From assembly GCF_000002865.3 (NCBI RefSeq), contig NW_001865047.1, forward strand, positions 96,579-160,578: 64,000 nucleotides of DNA. The letters run 5' to 3'. Each line of letters opens with the position of its first letter. Within the stretch, counting starts at the first letter, position 1. Made by a program: the position numbers and the translations under genes. A model generated the notes under the pieces. That model saw nothing but the letters and a program-made list of their open reading frames with translations, was not told where the DNA came from and searched no databases. This DNA comes from Monosiga brevicollis MX1. Lineage: Eukaryota > Opisthokonta > Choanoflagellata > Craspedida > Salpingoecidae. Positions 52,101-62,428 of this stretch are shown here, one piece after another.

Positions 52101-53824
52101 TCGGGCAGGGCCGTGAGCGCGTTGTCGCTGAGGTAGAGGTTGTACAGTTGGCCCTGGGCGGCAAAGATGCCGTCTGCGAGGGCCGTGAGGCGATTGTCGC
52201 TCAGGGTGATTTGTGCCAGGGCAGGGTTGAGAGCCCAGAGATCCGCGGGGAGGCCCGTGAGTAGGTTGCCGGTGAGGTCGAGCGCGCTCAGCTGGGGCAT
52301 GGCGGCGAAGGTATCTGAAGCAAGTGTGGTCAGGACATTGTGGGCCAGGGTGACAGATTGGAGGTTGGTGAGGTTTCGAAAGAGGGCGGGATCAAGGGCG
52401 GTAAGGCCATTGGAGTCGAGGGAGAGGGCGATGAGCTGGGAGAGGGAGGCAAAAATGGGGCCAGACAGGGCGACGAGCTCGTTCTTCTCCAGGCTCAGTT
52501 GTTGCAGTTGTGTTTGGTCGGCGAGGAGCATGGGGTGTAGGGCCGTGAGGGCGTTGGCGGCAAGGTCAAGGATGCCGAGCTGGGAGAGGCCGGCCAGGGC
52601 CTGGGGGCTGAGGGCGGCGAGGTCATTGTGGGCGAGACGCAGGGCAAGGAGATTGGTCAAGGGTTGAAAGAGGGTCTCGGGTAAGGGAGCGAGGAGGCGG
52701 TTGTGGGCAAGACCGAGGGCGGCAAGGGTGGAGAGATTTTGGAAGGTGCCATCGGGGAGGAAGGCAAGCTGATTGTGAGTGAGGTCGAGGAGCCAGAGGT
52801 GGGTTTGATGGGCAAAGAGGTTTGGGGGTAGGTTGGTGAGGTTGTTGTAGGCCAGGTCCAGGACGATGAGTTGAGAAAAGGCGTCCAGGGCGTGAGGGGG
52901 CAGGGTGGTGAGGGTGTTGCTCTGAAGGTCGAGGGCCGCAAGGGCAGGATGGTGGTTGGGGTCTGGGAGGACAAGGCGGCCATTCTGGGCACGAAGGCCA
53001 AAGGTAGTGAGGTTGGTGTGGGCCAGGAGCTGATGGATGGAAGAGTTGGTGGCAGATGGTGCACTGGAGGGGACGGTAATGTAGAGGGCATCGAGGTGGG
53101 CCAGGTGGTCCAGCAGGTCAAAGGCCACGAGGGCGGCGAGGAAGGTATCGGGATCGGCGTTGAGAATGAGCCAAGGGCTCTGGCCGGATTGCTCGAGGGC
53201 GAGCCAGGGTGCGGAAGCGTTGCAGTCGGCGGTCCAATTGGGGCCGATGACGAGGACAGTGGCGGGTTGGAGAGGGCCGGTGCCGTCGGGGTTGAGAGGC
53301 TCGCCACCCTGGTCGTCGCTTTCGCCGTAGTCGAGCTCAAGGGCACCAGTACCTTGGGTCCAAGGAACCAAGGCCCATGTGCACTGTTGAGTGGGCGCTG
53401 GCGTGGCTTTGATCCCCGCATGGACGGACCGTGAGGCGCGATCCAAGGCCAAAGCGACAGGGTCCTGAGCCCCTACCTGGGCTGTCAATCCCTGGTTGGT
53501 CCAGAGCGACTCTGGCAAGGGTTGCCGCGGTGTGGGGGGTGGGGTGGCCACCGGTGGTGGCGGTGCGGGGGCTTCAAAGGAGGCCAAGGGCGATGGGGAG
53601 GCCCAGTCGGCACACAGCTCGGTGAGGGCCACATGCAGGGGATCGCTGGGATCAAGGGGAGCTTGAAGCTGACACACGCGTTCAACGTGTTGACTCAAGG
53701 GGTCAAGGTGCCCGCTACCCCGAGTCTGGGTGCCTGCACACCAGGTGCATTTCATGAGGCCCTCAAGGCAAACCCAAAACAGGCATAACCGAGCCACCGT
53801 GCTCTGGCGCGCCCCAACTGCCAT
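49184..53824 (-). CDS. Leucine-rich-repeat receptor kinase, TKL-like, intronless, 1546 residues
   Basis: Single-pass receptor encoded by one uninterrupted exon. The signal peptide includes VARLCLFWVCLEGL (start 53824). Residues 293 to about 845 hold about 23 consecutive LRRs of about 24 residues (for example LSSLGSLSLAWNQITTLP), then an irregular cap, an EGF-like Cys segment (FFCECSPGYQAPNGTHC), and a membrane helix at about 1156-1178 (WFVALMTLVAVGLLMLSTVG). The kinase domain (about 1221-1546) has a Gly loop DSPGAFGEVW, a Lys in VCVKILN, Glu in DFEKELDFL, HRDIKAGNVLV and DFGSVKL. HRDIKxxN is the Ser/Thr/TKL form rather than the tyrosine-kinase HRDLAARN. The activation segment is about 20-30 residues longer than usual and Ser-rich (SDVASDASLGSVGRD), and APE is replaced by AVE in GTPLYMAVEVL. 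All catalytic residues are present. Ligand unknown. Confidence 0.93.
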   Translation of the reverse strand: MAVGARQSTVARLCLFWVCLEGLMKCTWCAGTQTRGSGHLDPLSQHVERVCQLQAPLDPSDPLHVALTELCADWASPSPLASFEAPAPPPPVATPPPTPRQPLPESLWTNQGLTAQVGAQDPVALALDRASRSVHAGIKATPAPTQQCTWALVPWTQGTGALELDYGESDDQGGEPLNPDGTGPLQPATVLVIGPNWTADCNASAPWLALEQSGQSPWLILNADPDTFLAALVAFDLLDHLAHLDALYITVPSSAPSATNSSIHQLLAHTNLTTFGLRAQNGRLVLPDPNHHPALAALDLQSNTLTTLPPHALDAFSQLIVLDLAYNNLTNLPPNLFAHQTHLWLLDLTHNQLAFLPDGTFQNLSTLAALGLAHNRLLAPLPETLFQPLTNLLALRLAHNDLAALSPQALAGLSQLGILDLAANALTALHPMLLADQTQLQQLSLEKNELVALSGPIFASLSQLIALSLDSNGLTALDPALFRNLTNLQSVTLAHNVLTTLASDTFAAMPQLSALDLTGNLLTGLPADLWALNPALAQITLSDNRLTALADGIFAAQGQLYNLYLSDNALTALPDQCFRATSQLVTLYLHQNQLTALSVDTFAHTPELNILDLSTNLLSALPSGLWSNLAQLNSLDLSNNWLNTLALDSFAGLSSLGSLSLAWNQITTLPAHVFDHVPNVFSLVLQGNQLSTLPAGLFDKTPSIMSLSLQKNQLTALPAGLFKACTQMDTLFLMSNQLTTLPPGLLAPLTSLHDLDFNSNQLTTLAPDTFAGLTQLYRLQLTENRLSVLDPATLAPLTRLYKLSLAQNPLQQLNSSVLPKSPELLTLDLSDTLLTTLALDLRGYPLLQELHLARNDCPATYQVDVQVPASAPLTVLTLTGAAVTGLTWSDWPSLTLLAPGLLGSTLATPLLNLSALPHLTQLDISCWPHAATLALAFAPTPEAELRQLDVHAMPRLTALQIDGFHGTLESYNVSGNPVLARATMLNASVFDLSRTRLPLSPLLCARTGTALVSVASNQEDALPWANLLRQCIRAGTKVIDLSNNSITSLQAVTSVLGEHLYVGNTWADGCAATDSTGQIVCSLNDVPSVFLQNSPLQCALRPTSSQGVMPDTSQVVQSTDGFGGHRFFCECSPGYQAPNGTHCLPIPHHTPLVQRPWFVALMTLVAVGLLMLSTVGLHRWQARRMRRLHEAHELERLLLAETYHDEIAELKQAWRIQRSELELLKRIDGDSPGAFGEVWGARWQDLEVCVKILNASAAANFAAVQDFEKELDFLQRTRHPHLVRFFGAGEGDFGAQRQIPFLVLELVKQGSLRSVLRGSQPRDLSTEQRVQILADVASGLAYLHQLGHAHRDIKAGNVLVTEQYRAKVTDFGSVKLRERLVGVNASLTKPGSDVASDASLGSVGRDLLVENMEASLTQSGMAGTPLYMAVEVLATACNGGLPADVFSFGVLMWEALTSQTPDLLAQEYGGPDKYRGPLLTGLWRLLDAGKRLDPAAVTSARPDAPDLLITLMTSCWVGEPTHRPILPAIAEQLDALVSNWTVPAES

Positions 53825-54109
53825 ATTTTTTTATAACTCTGTCCGAAAAAAAAAAAAAAAACGAAGCAAGATACAAGCACGTGAGTCCCCCCAGTTTCCA
53901 TCATCCTTGACCCAACGTTGGAAACGCATGCCGCCACACGACAGCACACCGCCGAGCACAAGCCACACGGCAGCTCGGGATACCGATCCGTACGTACACA
54001 CCTCCAACGCCGCTCATGCTCTCACAACGCTCCGCTCCCCTGAGCACGGAAATGATGACAATTATATAATGATGACAACGCCGCTTGAAAGTGTAAAACA
54101 AGATCTTGT

Positions 54110-54300
54110 TCGTACGTCTCTCAGTCTCCCTTGGTCTCCGCCAGTTTCTCACGCGAGTGCTTTTGGTCTCCCTTGGTCTCCCTTGGTCTCCTTGAATCTC
54201 TGCCCGCGTCACAGTCCCTCAATCTCTGCCTTGGTCTCTCTTAATCCCCCTGAACTCTGAAACTTTGGGTCTCTCGGTCTCTCAATCTCTGTCGGGGTTT
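54110..54300. repeat. Degenerate TCTCCCTTGGTCTCC repeat
   Basis: Repeated words CTCTCAGTCTCC, CTTGGTCTCC and TCAATCTCTG in loose tandem; polypyrimidine-biased on the + strand. Confidence 0.7.
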
Positions 54301-55684
54301 CCTCTTTATGCCTTTCAGTCTCCGCCGCCGCCCGCTCTTTGGCCCTTTGTTGGTCTTGATCATCAGCCCGCACACCACTGCTATGGAAGGGCATCGTCGT
54401 CGGGGTGAGCTCGACACACACATGCACACCACATCCCATGAGGACACAGTCCATTTGGGCGTCCTTGCGCGCCAGTGTGCTTCCGCGGAAGGCAAGGTTG
54501 TGTCCCAGCAAGGGACAGACGTGTGCTTGATGCAGAAGCAAACACCCCCCGAATCCCTGTCCCCGCTTTCTTCTGCTCCATCATGGCTGTCCCGTGCGGA
54601 CATGGATGGCGATCGTGATGGTATTAGCCATGGGACTGCCGGCAGCGCGTTTGGCAAGCCTCCCACATCTGCAACCGCGACCCATGTCCTCCTGGCCCGG
54701 ATACCAAGTCGACTGACCCCAGAACCAGTCTCGCGTTTTCCAGGAGCCTAGGCTCAAGCTGAATCCAGCGGCAATCTTCCCACGCAGTTGCTCGACAAAC
54801 CAGGAGGAATGTAGATGACGAGCTGTCAATCAATCACACAAACATTTTGGTCAGGGCCGCTCTAACCGTCGAACCGAACCGTCGAACCGTACCCACCAGA
54901 ACTTCACGCTTGCTCATGTTGATGCGTGGTCGGGTCGCACAATGCGCGAGCTCCTGCAACACGACGTTGTTTGATCTTATCACCTGCTACTGCGACATGC
55001 CTGTCATTTCGCGCGCTCCAATTGCTGTGAGGCCCCAAGAGAGTAGGGGGCTTTAATCCGAACGTACCACAGCCGACGTTCAAATCAAGTCGCCATGGGA
55101 CGTTGCTGGGGCGATCGGTTGGGTGTAGGAAAAGGGGCAACCGTGCAGGCTTTCGGATCACTCTGGCCAATCCACTTATCGTCGTACCTTGCCCGTCTTG
55201 AGCGCTGGCTTTCCCCTCCACCTTCAGCCAGAAAGTTAGAGCGGCAGGCCAGGCACGTGAGGGTCAAGGGACCAAGTCCACCCGTCCGTCGCGGGCCGTG
55301 TGTGCAGACCGGCCTTGCGATCTTTCTGCGGCCAACAAGCATCCGGATCCGATTGAACGTCATGTCATGGGGTTGTTGCGACTCCGAGCACGACCTTCAC
55401 GAATCATACTTGATGAACAAATCTTGCTCACTATCGACGCATGCATCGTTTCGTGGACGTGTCGAGTGGCATGGTTCAGGGTGTTTGGAGCGTGCTTTGG
55501 GCAAGCAGGAGGCACGAGCTCGGGAGCCTGTCACGTCGGACTGACGTTTGAATGGGTTTAGGACGTGACATCTGGCAAGTTTGGGGCTCGAATCTGCGCT
55601 TGGTAAACGCACACGATGCGCTGACATGTGAACATGGCGCACCTTCGATTGTAAGGTTTGCGAAGCCCTTCCAAATCTCATACA

Positions 55685-55776
55685 CACACTCACTCACTCA
55701 CTCACTCACTCACTCACTCACTCACTCACTCACTCACTCACTCACTCACTCACTCACTCACTCACTCACTCACTCA
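55685..55776. repeat. (ACTC)n tetranucleotide microsatellite
   Basis: About 23 uninterrupted tetranucleotide units, the only long tetranucleotide array in the window, followed by CACACA. Confidence 0.97.
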
Positions 55777-58229
55777 CACTCACACACACCCGATACCCGA
55801 TCGTGTAGCACCATACTTGATGCTGCCATCAGGAGAGGTCACTTCGGCGGAACTGGAAAGAATCAAGCCACTGTGACCATCTGGTGAAGCGATCGCTCTG
55901 GCCGGTTGTGGCTCATCTGACGAATCAACCGGCCGCCGCACCTCGGGCCTTGCAACATGTTGAATTGGACCATGTCCCTGCTGCCGACATTCGATCTACC
56001 CATGCGTTCCTTCGTTCGCAGGAAAAAAACAAAAACAAGAAGCCAGAAGTAGCATGGCTGGCACAACGGCGCAATACATGTCGTCGGCTTCTGAAAAAGG
56101 GGGTGATTGTGCTATTTGCAGTGTAATGGAGTAGCTGATACGACCTCGGGGACGACCCCCTTTTTGGCTTGAGCAGGCTGCTTTGATTTCTTCCTTGACC
56201 GCTCATGCAGCATGAATAACGATGCTTTTCACCCATGCGGGGGTGCGCAGGTGCGCGGCTGCGACACCTGTATCATCTTGCCCAGTGAAACCTGCGACTG
56301 ACGACAAGCATCATGTGCTGCCACGACAGATCAGGACCATGAAGACGAGGATCGGATCGCATCCTCGTGGTGTCGACCGTCGAGCCGAGTGTGCTGCCAG
56401 TGTTCGTGCTGCGGAAGAAGAACGGCACGCAGCACGGCAGGCAAGAAAAGCGGGGGGGGCGGGGGCGAGGACGATTGTGAACCGGCGTGCCAAAAGGGGG
56501 CCCACAAGCAACTGCAGTCGGGATTTCAAAAGCACATGGGTGCTTGTCAGCTTCCCTCCCACGACCCCTCTTGGGGCGTCAACCAAAACCCCATCACCAA
56601 CCTTGATCTGCTTCCCTCAAACACCGCACAAAACATCAGAGGCAAGTGCTGCTGGGAGATCGTCAGTCAACGTTATCATCGTCGCACCGTACCCATCAAG
56701 AGCCATCACGAAGCACAAGGATTTCTTTTGATAAGCGCCGGAAGAAACCATTCATGATCTCTTGTTCAGAGTCGTTGGCGCGAGCGGCGTAATCCGTCAT
56801 GAACGGGTTTGCACATACTCCGCTGCCGCCCCATCTCCTCAACCGCCCCGCCTCGCCCATCCATCCAACTCACTGACCCAGCCCCGCTGCCATATCATCC
56901 ACACACACTCTCTCACACACACACCCCTATAGCGAGCAATTCGAGCCGAAGAAAGAAAAGAAGGTAACGAAAGAAATCGAAGAAGCAACACAACACACAT
57001 ACAACACATACAACACATACAAATCCACTCTCTCACGAAGAAAACCCTTCCTCACCCTCTTTTGTGTTGAAGTGTGTAGTGTGTAATGATAATGTGTGTG
57101 TGCAGTGTGTGTGTGTGTGTGTGTGTGGTCTTCTCTCACACACACTACAAAGAGTCGTTGAGTGTAACAGTGGTGTATGAGAGATGCTCATCACTGTAAC
57201 ATGAAACCAGCGAGAGAACAAAAGCAAGAAAACAAAAGTTGTTTCGCGTGTGTTGGGTTTTAACGTTGCACGCATCATTTCTCTCTCTCTCTCTTTCTGT
57301 TTCTCAGTGGCTTATTTTCTTCCTTCGGCTCGTTGGCATCGTCATTGAGCTCCGCCGGTGCCCTTTTAGTGTTTTTCTTCTTCTTCTTCTGCTGCTGCTG
57401 CTCTCTCCCCCCCCTCTTCTTTCCTCTCTCTCGGTCTGGCAGATGGTCATTTGCCCGGGTCGCTGCCGTTGATTAGCTGTTTCTTCTTTGGATACGAAAA
57501 AGGCAGCGTTGAACTTGCTTGCAGATTGACTGACTGACTGACCAATGTGGATGAGCTTGTAGTTGCTCGCGCTCCCATTCAAGCTTCTCGTGTGATTGCG
57601 TTTGGCATCGCCCCCTCTTGGTCCTCTGGTTTCTCGTTTCTCGTTAAACCAGAACCGCTGCCCGTGATCACATCGCCGCGTGTCTGTATTATCAACACAC
57701 CGCGTCGCTGAACCAAAAGTCGGTGCTGTTTATCCACTTCCCCACACACCAAGGGCCCTCTGCCCACATTTTCTTGATCTGCCGACGGCACAACCTCCTT
57801 CCCGGTTTCCACCTTTACCTGGCACACCTCACCGTCGTATACGGACTTTTACGTTTCCACTGTTGTTCATACACCCCACCGCAACACATTGGTTGTGGCT
57901 CTGGATATGGCAACCGGGAGTATTGATTCATCGATTACTCCCTCTCTTCTGCTCTCTTGTTGGAAGCCCAACCCACTTCCCACCCGCCCGACCACGTCGT
58001 GGCGCGGTTCAGCTTGGGATAACACTGCTCAACGACACTAGCTCTCAGCCACACCCCTTGGCTGGCCAGCTGTTACAGCCGTGTCCCTCCCTGGAGCACT
58101 CTTTGCTCCGACAAGCATAGCCGCGCAATTTACATTGCCAGCCGACGCCCGCTCGCGTCTGCTTTAAAGACCAGCAGCATTTCTCCCTCGCCTTCTAAGT
58201 TTCGGCCACTCACGGCGCCAACAACAAGC

Positions 58230-59029
58230 ATGGACGTCGACCGCACCGAAGCCATCGAGGGCAAGTGCTGGACACCCCTCTCTCCCGCCCCACGCCCCAG
58301 CGTCGCGGGGACGAGCTCCCCGGCCCGCTCCACTTGGGCCTCTCTGGATGTTTATAACAAACAAGCCCGCAGCCTCACTGCCAGCCCCATCCTGGTATGC
58401 CTCCCGCTCCAAATGCCCTCCTACTCGTGCTCTCTTTCAGGGACGCGCGCACACCATGCGTGCGTCGTGTTTTGCATCGCCTCGCGCTGACTTGCGCTGA
58501 TTCTCGATGCTGATAGGTCACTTTTGTGCCTCCCAAGGAAGTGGATTCAGTGCACCACGCACCACACATGCAAACCTTCGACTCACCTCTGCCCTCAGCC
58601 AGCTCGGTCGTGTCTTCAGAGGCACACAGCCCGACATCACCGCGCAGCCGCTCGGGGAGCAGACATCGCATGCGCAGCGCCAGTATCAACATTCCCCTCG
58701 AAAACCCCGACCTCTACTCGCTACTGTCGTCGGGGCCCCTCGACCTACCCCCCGTACCTCCCCTCAATCTGACCGCCATCGCCCACGCGGGATCGGGGTC
58801 GGACACGAGCGTCCCCACAGACTCGCCACCGGCGGCCATAGAAGCGCCCCCTTCGCACCCCAGCGTCGTGGATGAGGAGGACACCCGGGAGGTGCAATGG
58901 ACCGAAGCTTCAATTGACCTCATGTTTGAGGTTGCCGTCCACCACGGCGCAGAGGTCGCCGCCGAGATCTTTGATCCCGCGATTGATCCGGCTCAAACTA
59001 ACGAGAAGAAGCTTTCCCCGCCCATCTAA
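58230..59029 (+). CDS. Small Ser/Pro-rich protein of unknown function
   Basis: Two exons, 58230-58394 and 58517-59029, joined in phase 0 across GTATGC...GATAG. The 226-residue product starts MDVDRTEAIEGKCWTPLSPA, continues with a Ser/Pro-rich disordered middle containing basic phospho-site-like RSRSGSRHRMRSAS, then PLENPDLYSLLSSGPLDLPP and an acidic end EVQWTEASIDLMFEVAVHHG with FDPAIDP. No signal peptide or membrane helix. I recognise no domain. Conserved phase and sensible codon use support a real gene; a regulatory or adaptor role is only a guess. Confidence 0.55.
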
Positions 59030-60456
59030 ATAATGGTCACCTGGCCTTGGCTCGCGTGATGCCTAGCCCTGCGTTGCTCACTGGATATAATCTGGTTGTC
59101 TGCCCTATACCTATCTAGCGAGCACGCATGGCTATAGTTGTTGCATCACAATCCTGGCACTGCGGCCAGCCCCTCTCCTTTGCACAGTCGCGAGACCATC
59201 CTGGTTTCGCTACAACCGTGCATATGCCCGATGCTCGAGTTTCCCCCTTGGCTTCTGTGGGACCATCTACCTTTCTTCTCTTGAGTTGCTCTTTGCATCG
59301 TGTCTTAGCGTCAGCCGCTGCCTACCTATTGTGTGTGTGCTGCCAAATGCCTGAGATCTATAAGCTTGATCCTGGCATGCTGGCCGACACATCAACAACG
59401 GCTATCTGCTTGCTTGACGTGAAGACCCTGGCGTCTTGCGCTTTGGTGTTTCATTTTGGTTTTCTAATGGACGTTCTGCTAGTTTCTCTTATGTATTGAC
59501 TGTCTCCTTTTCCGCCATTTTGCATTTTGTTTTTTCCTTTTTTTTTTTTTTTTCTCCCCCTTTGCTTCCTCCCTCTTTTCTGCTCGATCCTTGGATCGAG
59601 CTTTGCTTTTAAGGTGCTTCTTCAATATGTACTGATCCATCATGCCGACTCTGCTGTGCAGTTGGGCGTCGAGTCGATAATCTTTCGATTCGATTCGCTT
59701 CGTTTTTGTCTTCACCTGTTAATGTCTGCGACGCCCTCGCCTCTTGCCCCCTCTTCCTCTCCTCCTCTTCCTTTGTCGTGTGGTCGACAGCTCCGCACCG
59801 CGTGCGTGCGAGCGTGTCGACATAACCATCAATTGCTCTTGCCTACCTAATTCAGCACAAAAATTACTTTCCTCATAGCTCCTTCCATAGCGCCATCTGT
59901 TCATGCCGGGGCGTGCACAGGACAGGTGTCAGGTACGTCAAGCATATCCATGACCAAGAATGAAAAGTCGGAAGCGTCCTCAGGTCGTGCAGGCGGCGTC
60001 CCTTAACATTCGCATCTTTCTTTGACCTTCGTGAATCCTTCTGGGACTCCTTCAGGACGTTTTGATCGACGAGACGACCCATGCTCATCTCAACCATCAT
60101 GAAGGACTGACGTGTCACATGTCGCCTTCGCGTCCCAGATGCGCTTGCCCTGGTACCCACAGACCCTGCACCATGTCCATCCGTACACCCCATTCGTCCC
60201 ACGTCGAGCACGACCCATGGACGACTCAGCCAACCACAGTCATGAAGGAAACGCGCGCGGCAAGATTAACAACGCTTTTGTCAGAAATTTGTCAATCTGA
60301 TCTGACAATTCTACCATGAAAATCAAGGGGGGACACGTGAACACAACTGGTGTTCTGGCGACACGAATGTCAGAATGAGACGACTGACGGAATGTGACGT
60401 TTTGGCAAGCACGCCATTTTACTTGATTGAAGGAAAAACGGACACACAGAGAGAAG
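59030..60456. other. Intergenic region before the nucleoside hydrolase gene
   Basis: About 1.4 kb. T-rich in part (poly-T about 59540-59553). A 123-codon plus-strand frame at 59128-59499 and shorter frames on both strands at 59.9-60.3 kb lack any supporting signal; probably the 3' end of the small gene and the hydrolase promoter. Confidence 0.55.
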
Positions 60457-60516
60457 ATGGCCAGTGGATCAAAGGGCGAATGGAGCGCTGTGGCGGCGAC
60501 ACTGGCTCGGTACGTG

Positions 60517-60558
<42 letters not shown>

Positions 60559-62164
60559 CGTGTGTCGGCGGCCTGGCTCGACTCGACGTGTGCACCATTG
60601 CTGTTCAGTTTATGGTTCTGGGTGTGCTTCTCTTCTTTTGCAAGCTCGCCCTGGCTCGGTAGCACTGGACCGCCTCCAGCCAGTGGCTCGCTCGTTGTTC
60701 GTCTTTCTTTGATGATCTGCGCTACTTTGCTCACCACGGCGATGGTGGTACGGCAGAGGCCAAAATGGCCAAAAACGCAAGTTTATCATTGACTGTGATG
60801 CCGGTGTGGATGATGCTGAAGCCCTGATGGTCATGCTTTCCAGCTCCATCGACGTCATTGGCATCACCTGCGTCAGTGGCAACGTGGCCTGCCCCCAAGT
60901 GGTAAAAAACGTCCAGCGCGTTCTTGCCAACTGCAAGCGCAGCGACATTCCCATCTTTGCCGGCGCCGAAGCCCCGCTCCTGGCAACTCGCAAAGATGCA
61001 ACCTACTTTCACGGCAAAGTGAGCCCCCCCCCCTACCTCCCCGACATGCTTCTTCGCACTTGCCCTTCCCTCGTGCTGCTCCGCTCCTCACTTGCCCTTT
61101 CTGACCCTCCTTTCCCACTTTGACTTGGAATGCTCCATCCGACCTAGGACGGGCTGGGTGATGTGCCCGTCGACCCGAGCTTTGAGCCTGATCAAGCCTC
61201 CTACCGAGCCCCAGAGACCGAGTCGGCTGTTTCAGCTCTCCTGCGCCTCGCCAAGGAACACGTCGTCTCACCAGCTGAACCAGGCCAATCCTTTGGCGAT
61301 CGTGCCAAGACCATCAAGCTGCAGCTTGAACCCTTGGAGGCCCGCCTGGCCGAAGCCGTCAAGGCAGGCGAATTGGCCCGCGCCCTGTTCCTGGAGCGCG
61401 AAGTGTATGCAGTCAGTGCACGCCTTCAGGCCGTCGAGGACGTCATTGTCGAGTTTGGCGCGGAAGCTGGGCCCGGGCTTGACATTCTGGCCCTTGGCCC
61501 GCTGACCAACCTTGCGGTAGCCCCGCGTCTCTACCACCGCTTCCCGGCGCTCGTCCGCCACCTCATCATCATGGGTGGAACCTCTCGCGCCCGGGGCAAC
61601 GTGCCCGGCTTTCCCAGTGCCGAGTTTAACCTCTTTGCAGACCCCCACAGTGCCCAGATTACGCTTCACAGCTACTTTCAGCCCATCCTTGTGACTTGGG
61701 AATGCTGGTTCGTCTTGGTGCCCCCATACCTGATGCACTGCTAGTGCTTGTATCAAGGTCTCACCTCCCCTCCCCTGGTCTTCCTTGTGGATAGCATGGA
61801 CCATTCCTTTGAGTGGCACCGCGTCAATGAGTGGCTGCGCAAGGACACGGCCAAGGCCAAGTTCATCCGGCACATTTTCCATTTCGCCCAACAAGTCAGT
61901 CTCGAGAACAACTGGGACTACATTGCGTGTGATCCGCTCGCGGCCGCCGTCGCCGTCGAGCCCCGCGAAGTCGTGCCCGAGGATAAGATGGCCCAGCTCC
62001 ACCATTGCCAAGTCCAGACCGCCAGCATCGCCGACCCGGCCTACGCTCAGACCGTGGTAGACTACGACAACCTCTCTGGTTGCGTTCCCAACACGTGGCT
62101 CATCCACGCCGTCCACGTCCCGGCAGTTGAAAAAATCTTTTTGCGCAAGATGGAAGATGCCTAA
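60457..62164 (+). CDS. Inosine-uridine-type nucleoside hydrolase with helical insertion
   Basis: Hydrolyses the N-glycosidic bond of ribonucleosides (purine/pyrimidine salvage). Exons: 60457-60509, 60757-61018, 61148 to about 61690, and about 61745-62164. The short first exon MASGSKGEWSAVAATLA joins RGQNGQKRKFIIDCDAGVDD. The family motif DxDxGxDDA is present as DCDAGVDDAEAL, giving the Ca-binding Asp residues; GNVACPQVVKNVQRVL and IPIFAGAEAPLL follow. LDILALGPLTNLAVAPRLY and LIIMGGTSRARGNVPGF match the second half of the fold, and DPLAAAVAVEP the C-terminal part. Between AKEHVVSPAE and GPGLDILALGP lies an extra helical block of about 60 residues. The last junction needs removal of an in-frame TAG (61742-61744): a 54-base GT-AG intron from about 61691 fits phase but would drop the WEC motif, so that border is uncertain. 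Confidence 0.85.
60521..60561 (+). repeat. (TG)n/(CG)n run in intron 1 of the nucleoside hydrolase gene
   Basis: TG repeat passing into CGCGCG shortly after the GTACGTG donor. Confidence 0.9.
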
Positions 62165-62428
62165 ACAACCCATGTCGCTTCTCCTGTGTTGCTCTGCACC
62201 CAGCGTGCGACAAACCAATTGAAACCAAAAGTGTCATATGGACGCGTGCACATCTTTTCCAAATCAATCAGATTGCCCAGAAGCCGTGGGACCAGCCTTG
62301 TCTATAGCCATGGTTTCAATTGTTACAACATGATCACTTGCCGACAACATAGACCACACTACTCACGTGCTGGCTGTAAAAACAGCACATACTGCTCAAT
62401 CCGTGCAATCAACAGCAGTGGACCAAAG

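Larger units (their letters stand above)
53825..58229. other. 4.4 kb region without a confident gene
   Basis: The left end is the upstream region of the LRR kinase, with TATAAAAAAAT directly before its ATG on the minus strand and a 16-base A run (53846-53861 on +). It then holds degenerate TCTCCCTTGGTCTCC units (about 54110-54300), an ACTC microsatellite (55685-55776), CA/TG runs (about 56900-57130), and pyrimidine-rich sequence with CTT/CTG runs near 57375-57400. Frames of 140-170 codons occur at 54308-54751, 55095-55544 and 56222-56731 but have no domain resemblance. Confidence 0.6.

Noticed and set aside
49184-53824. Reading the receptor kinase as a tyrosine kinase
   Set aside because: The catalytic loop is HRDIKAGN, not HRDLAARN or HRDLRAAN, so a TKL/Ser-Thr assignment fits better.
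53846-53861. A run beside the intronless LRR kinase as a retroposition poly-A tail
   Set aside because: It lies at the 5' side of the gene and reads as poly-T on the coding strand, the wrong end for a retrocopy tail.
54308-54751. 147-codon plus-strand frame
   Set aside because: Starts in a pyrimidine repeat, overlapped by an equally long minus frame, no family resemblance.
55095-55544. 149-codon plus-strand frame
   Set aside because: No domain, odd composition and no splice partners; chance in GC-rich DNA is enough.
56222-56731. 169-codon plus-strand frame with a charged Ala/Arg stretch
   Set aside because: Competing antisense frame and no recognisable motif; too weak to call.
59128-59499. 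123-codon plus-strand frame with hydrophobic end
   Set aside because: Follows directly after a stop codon and likely 3' untranslated region; no family signal.
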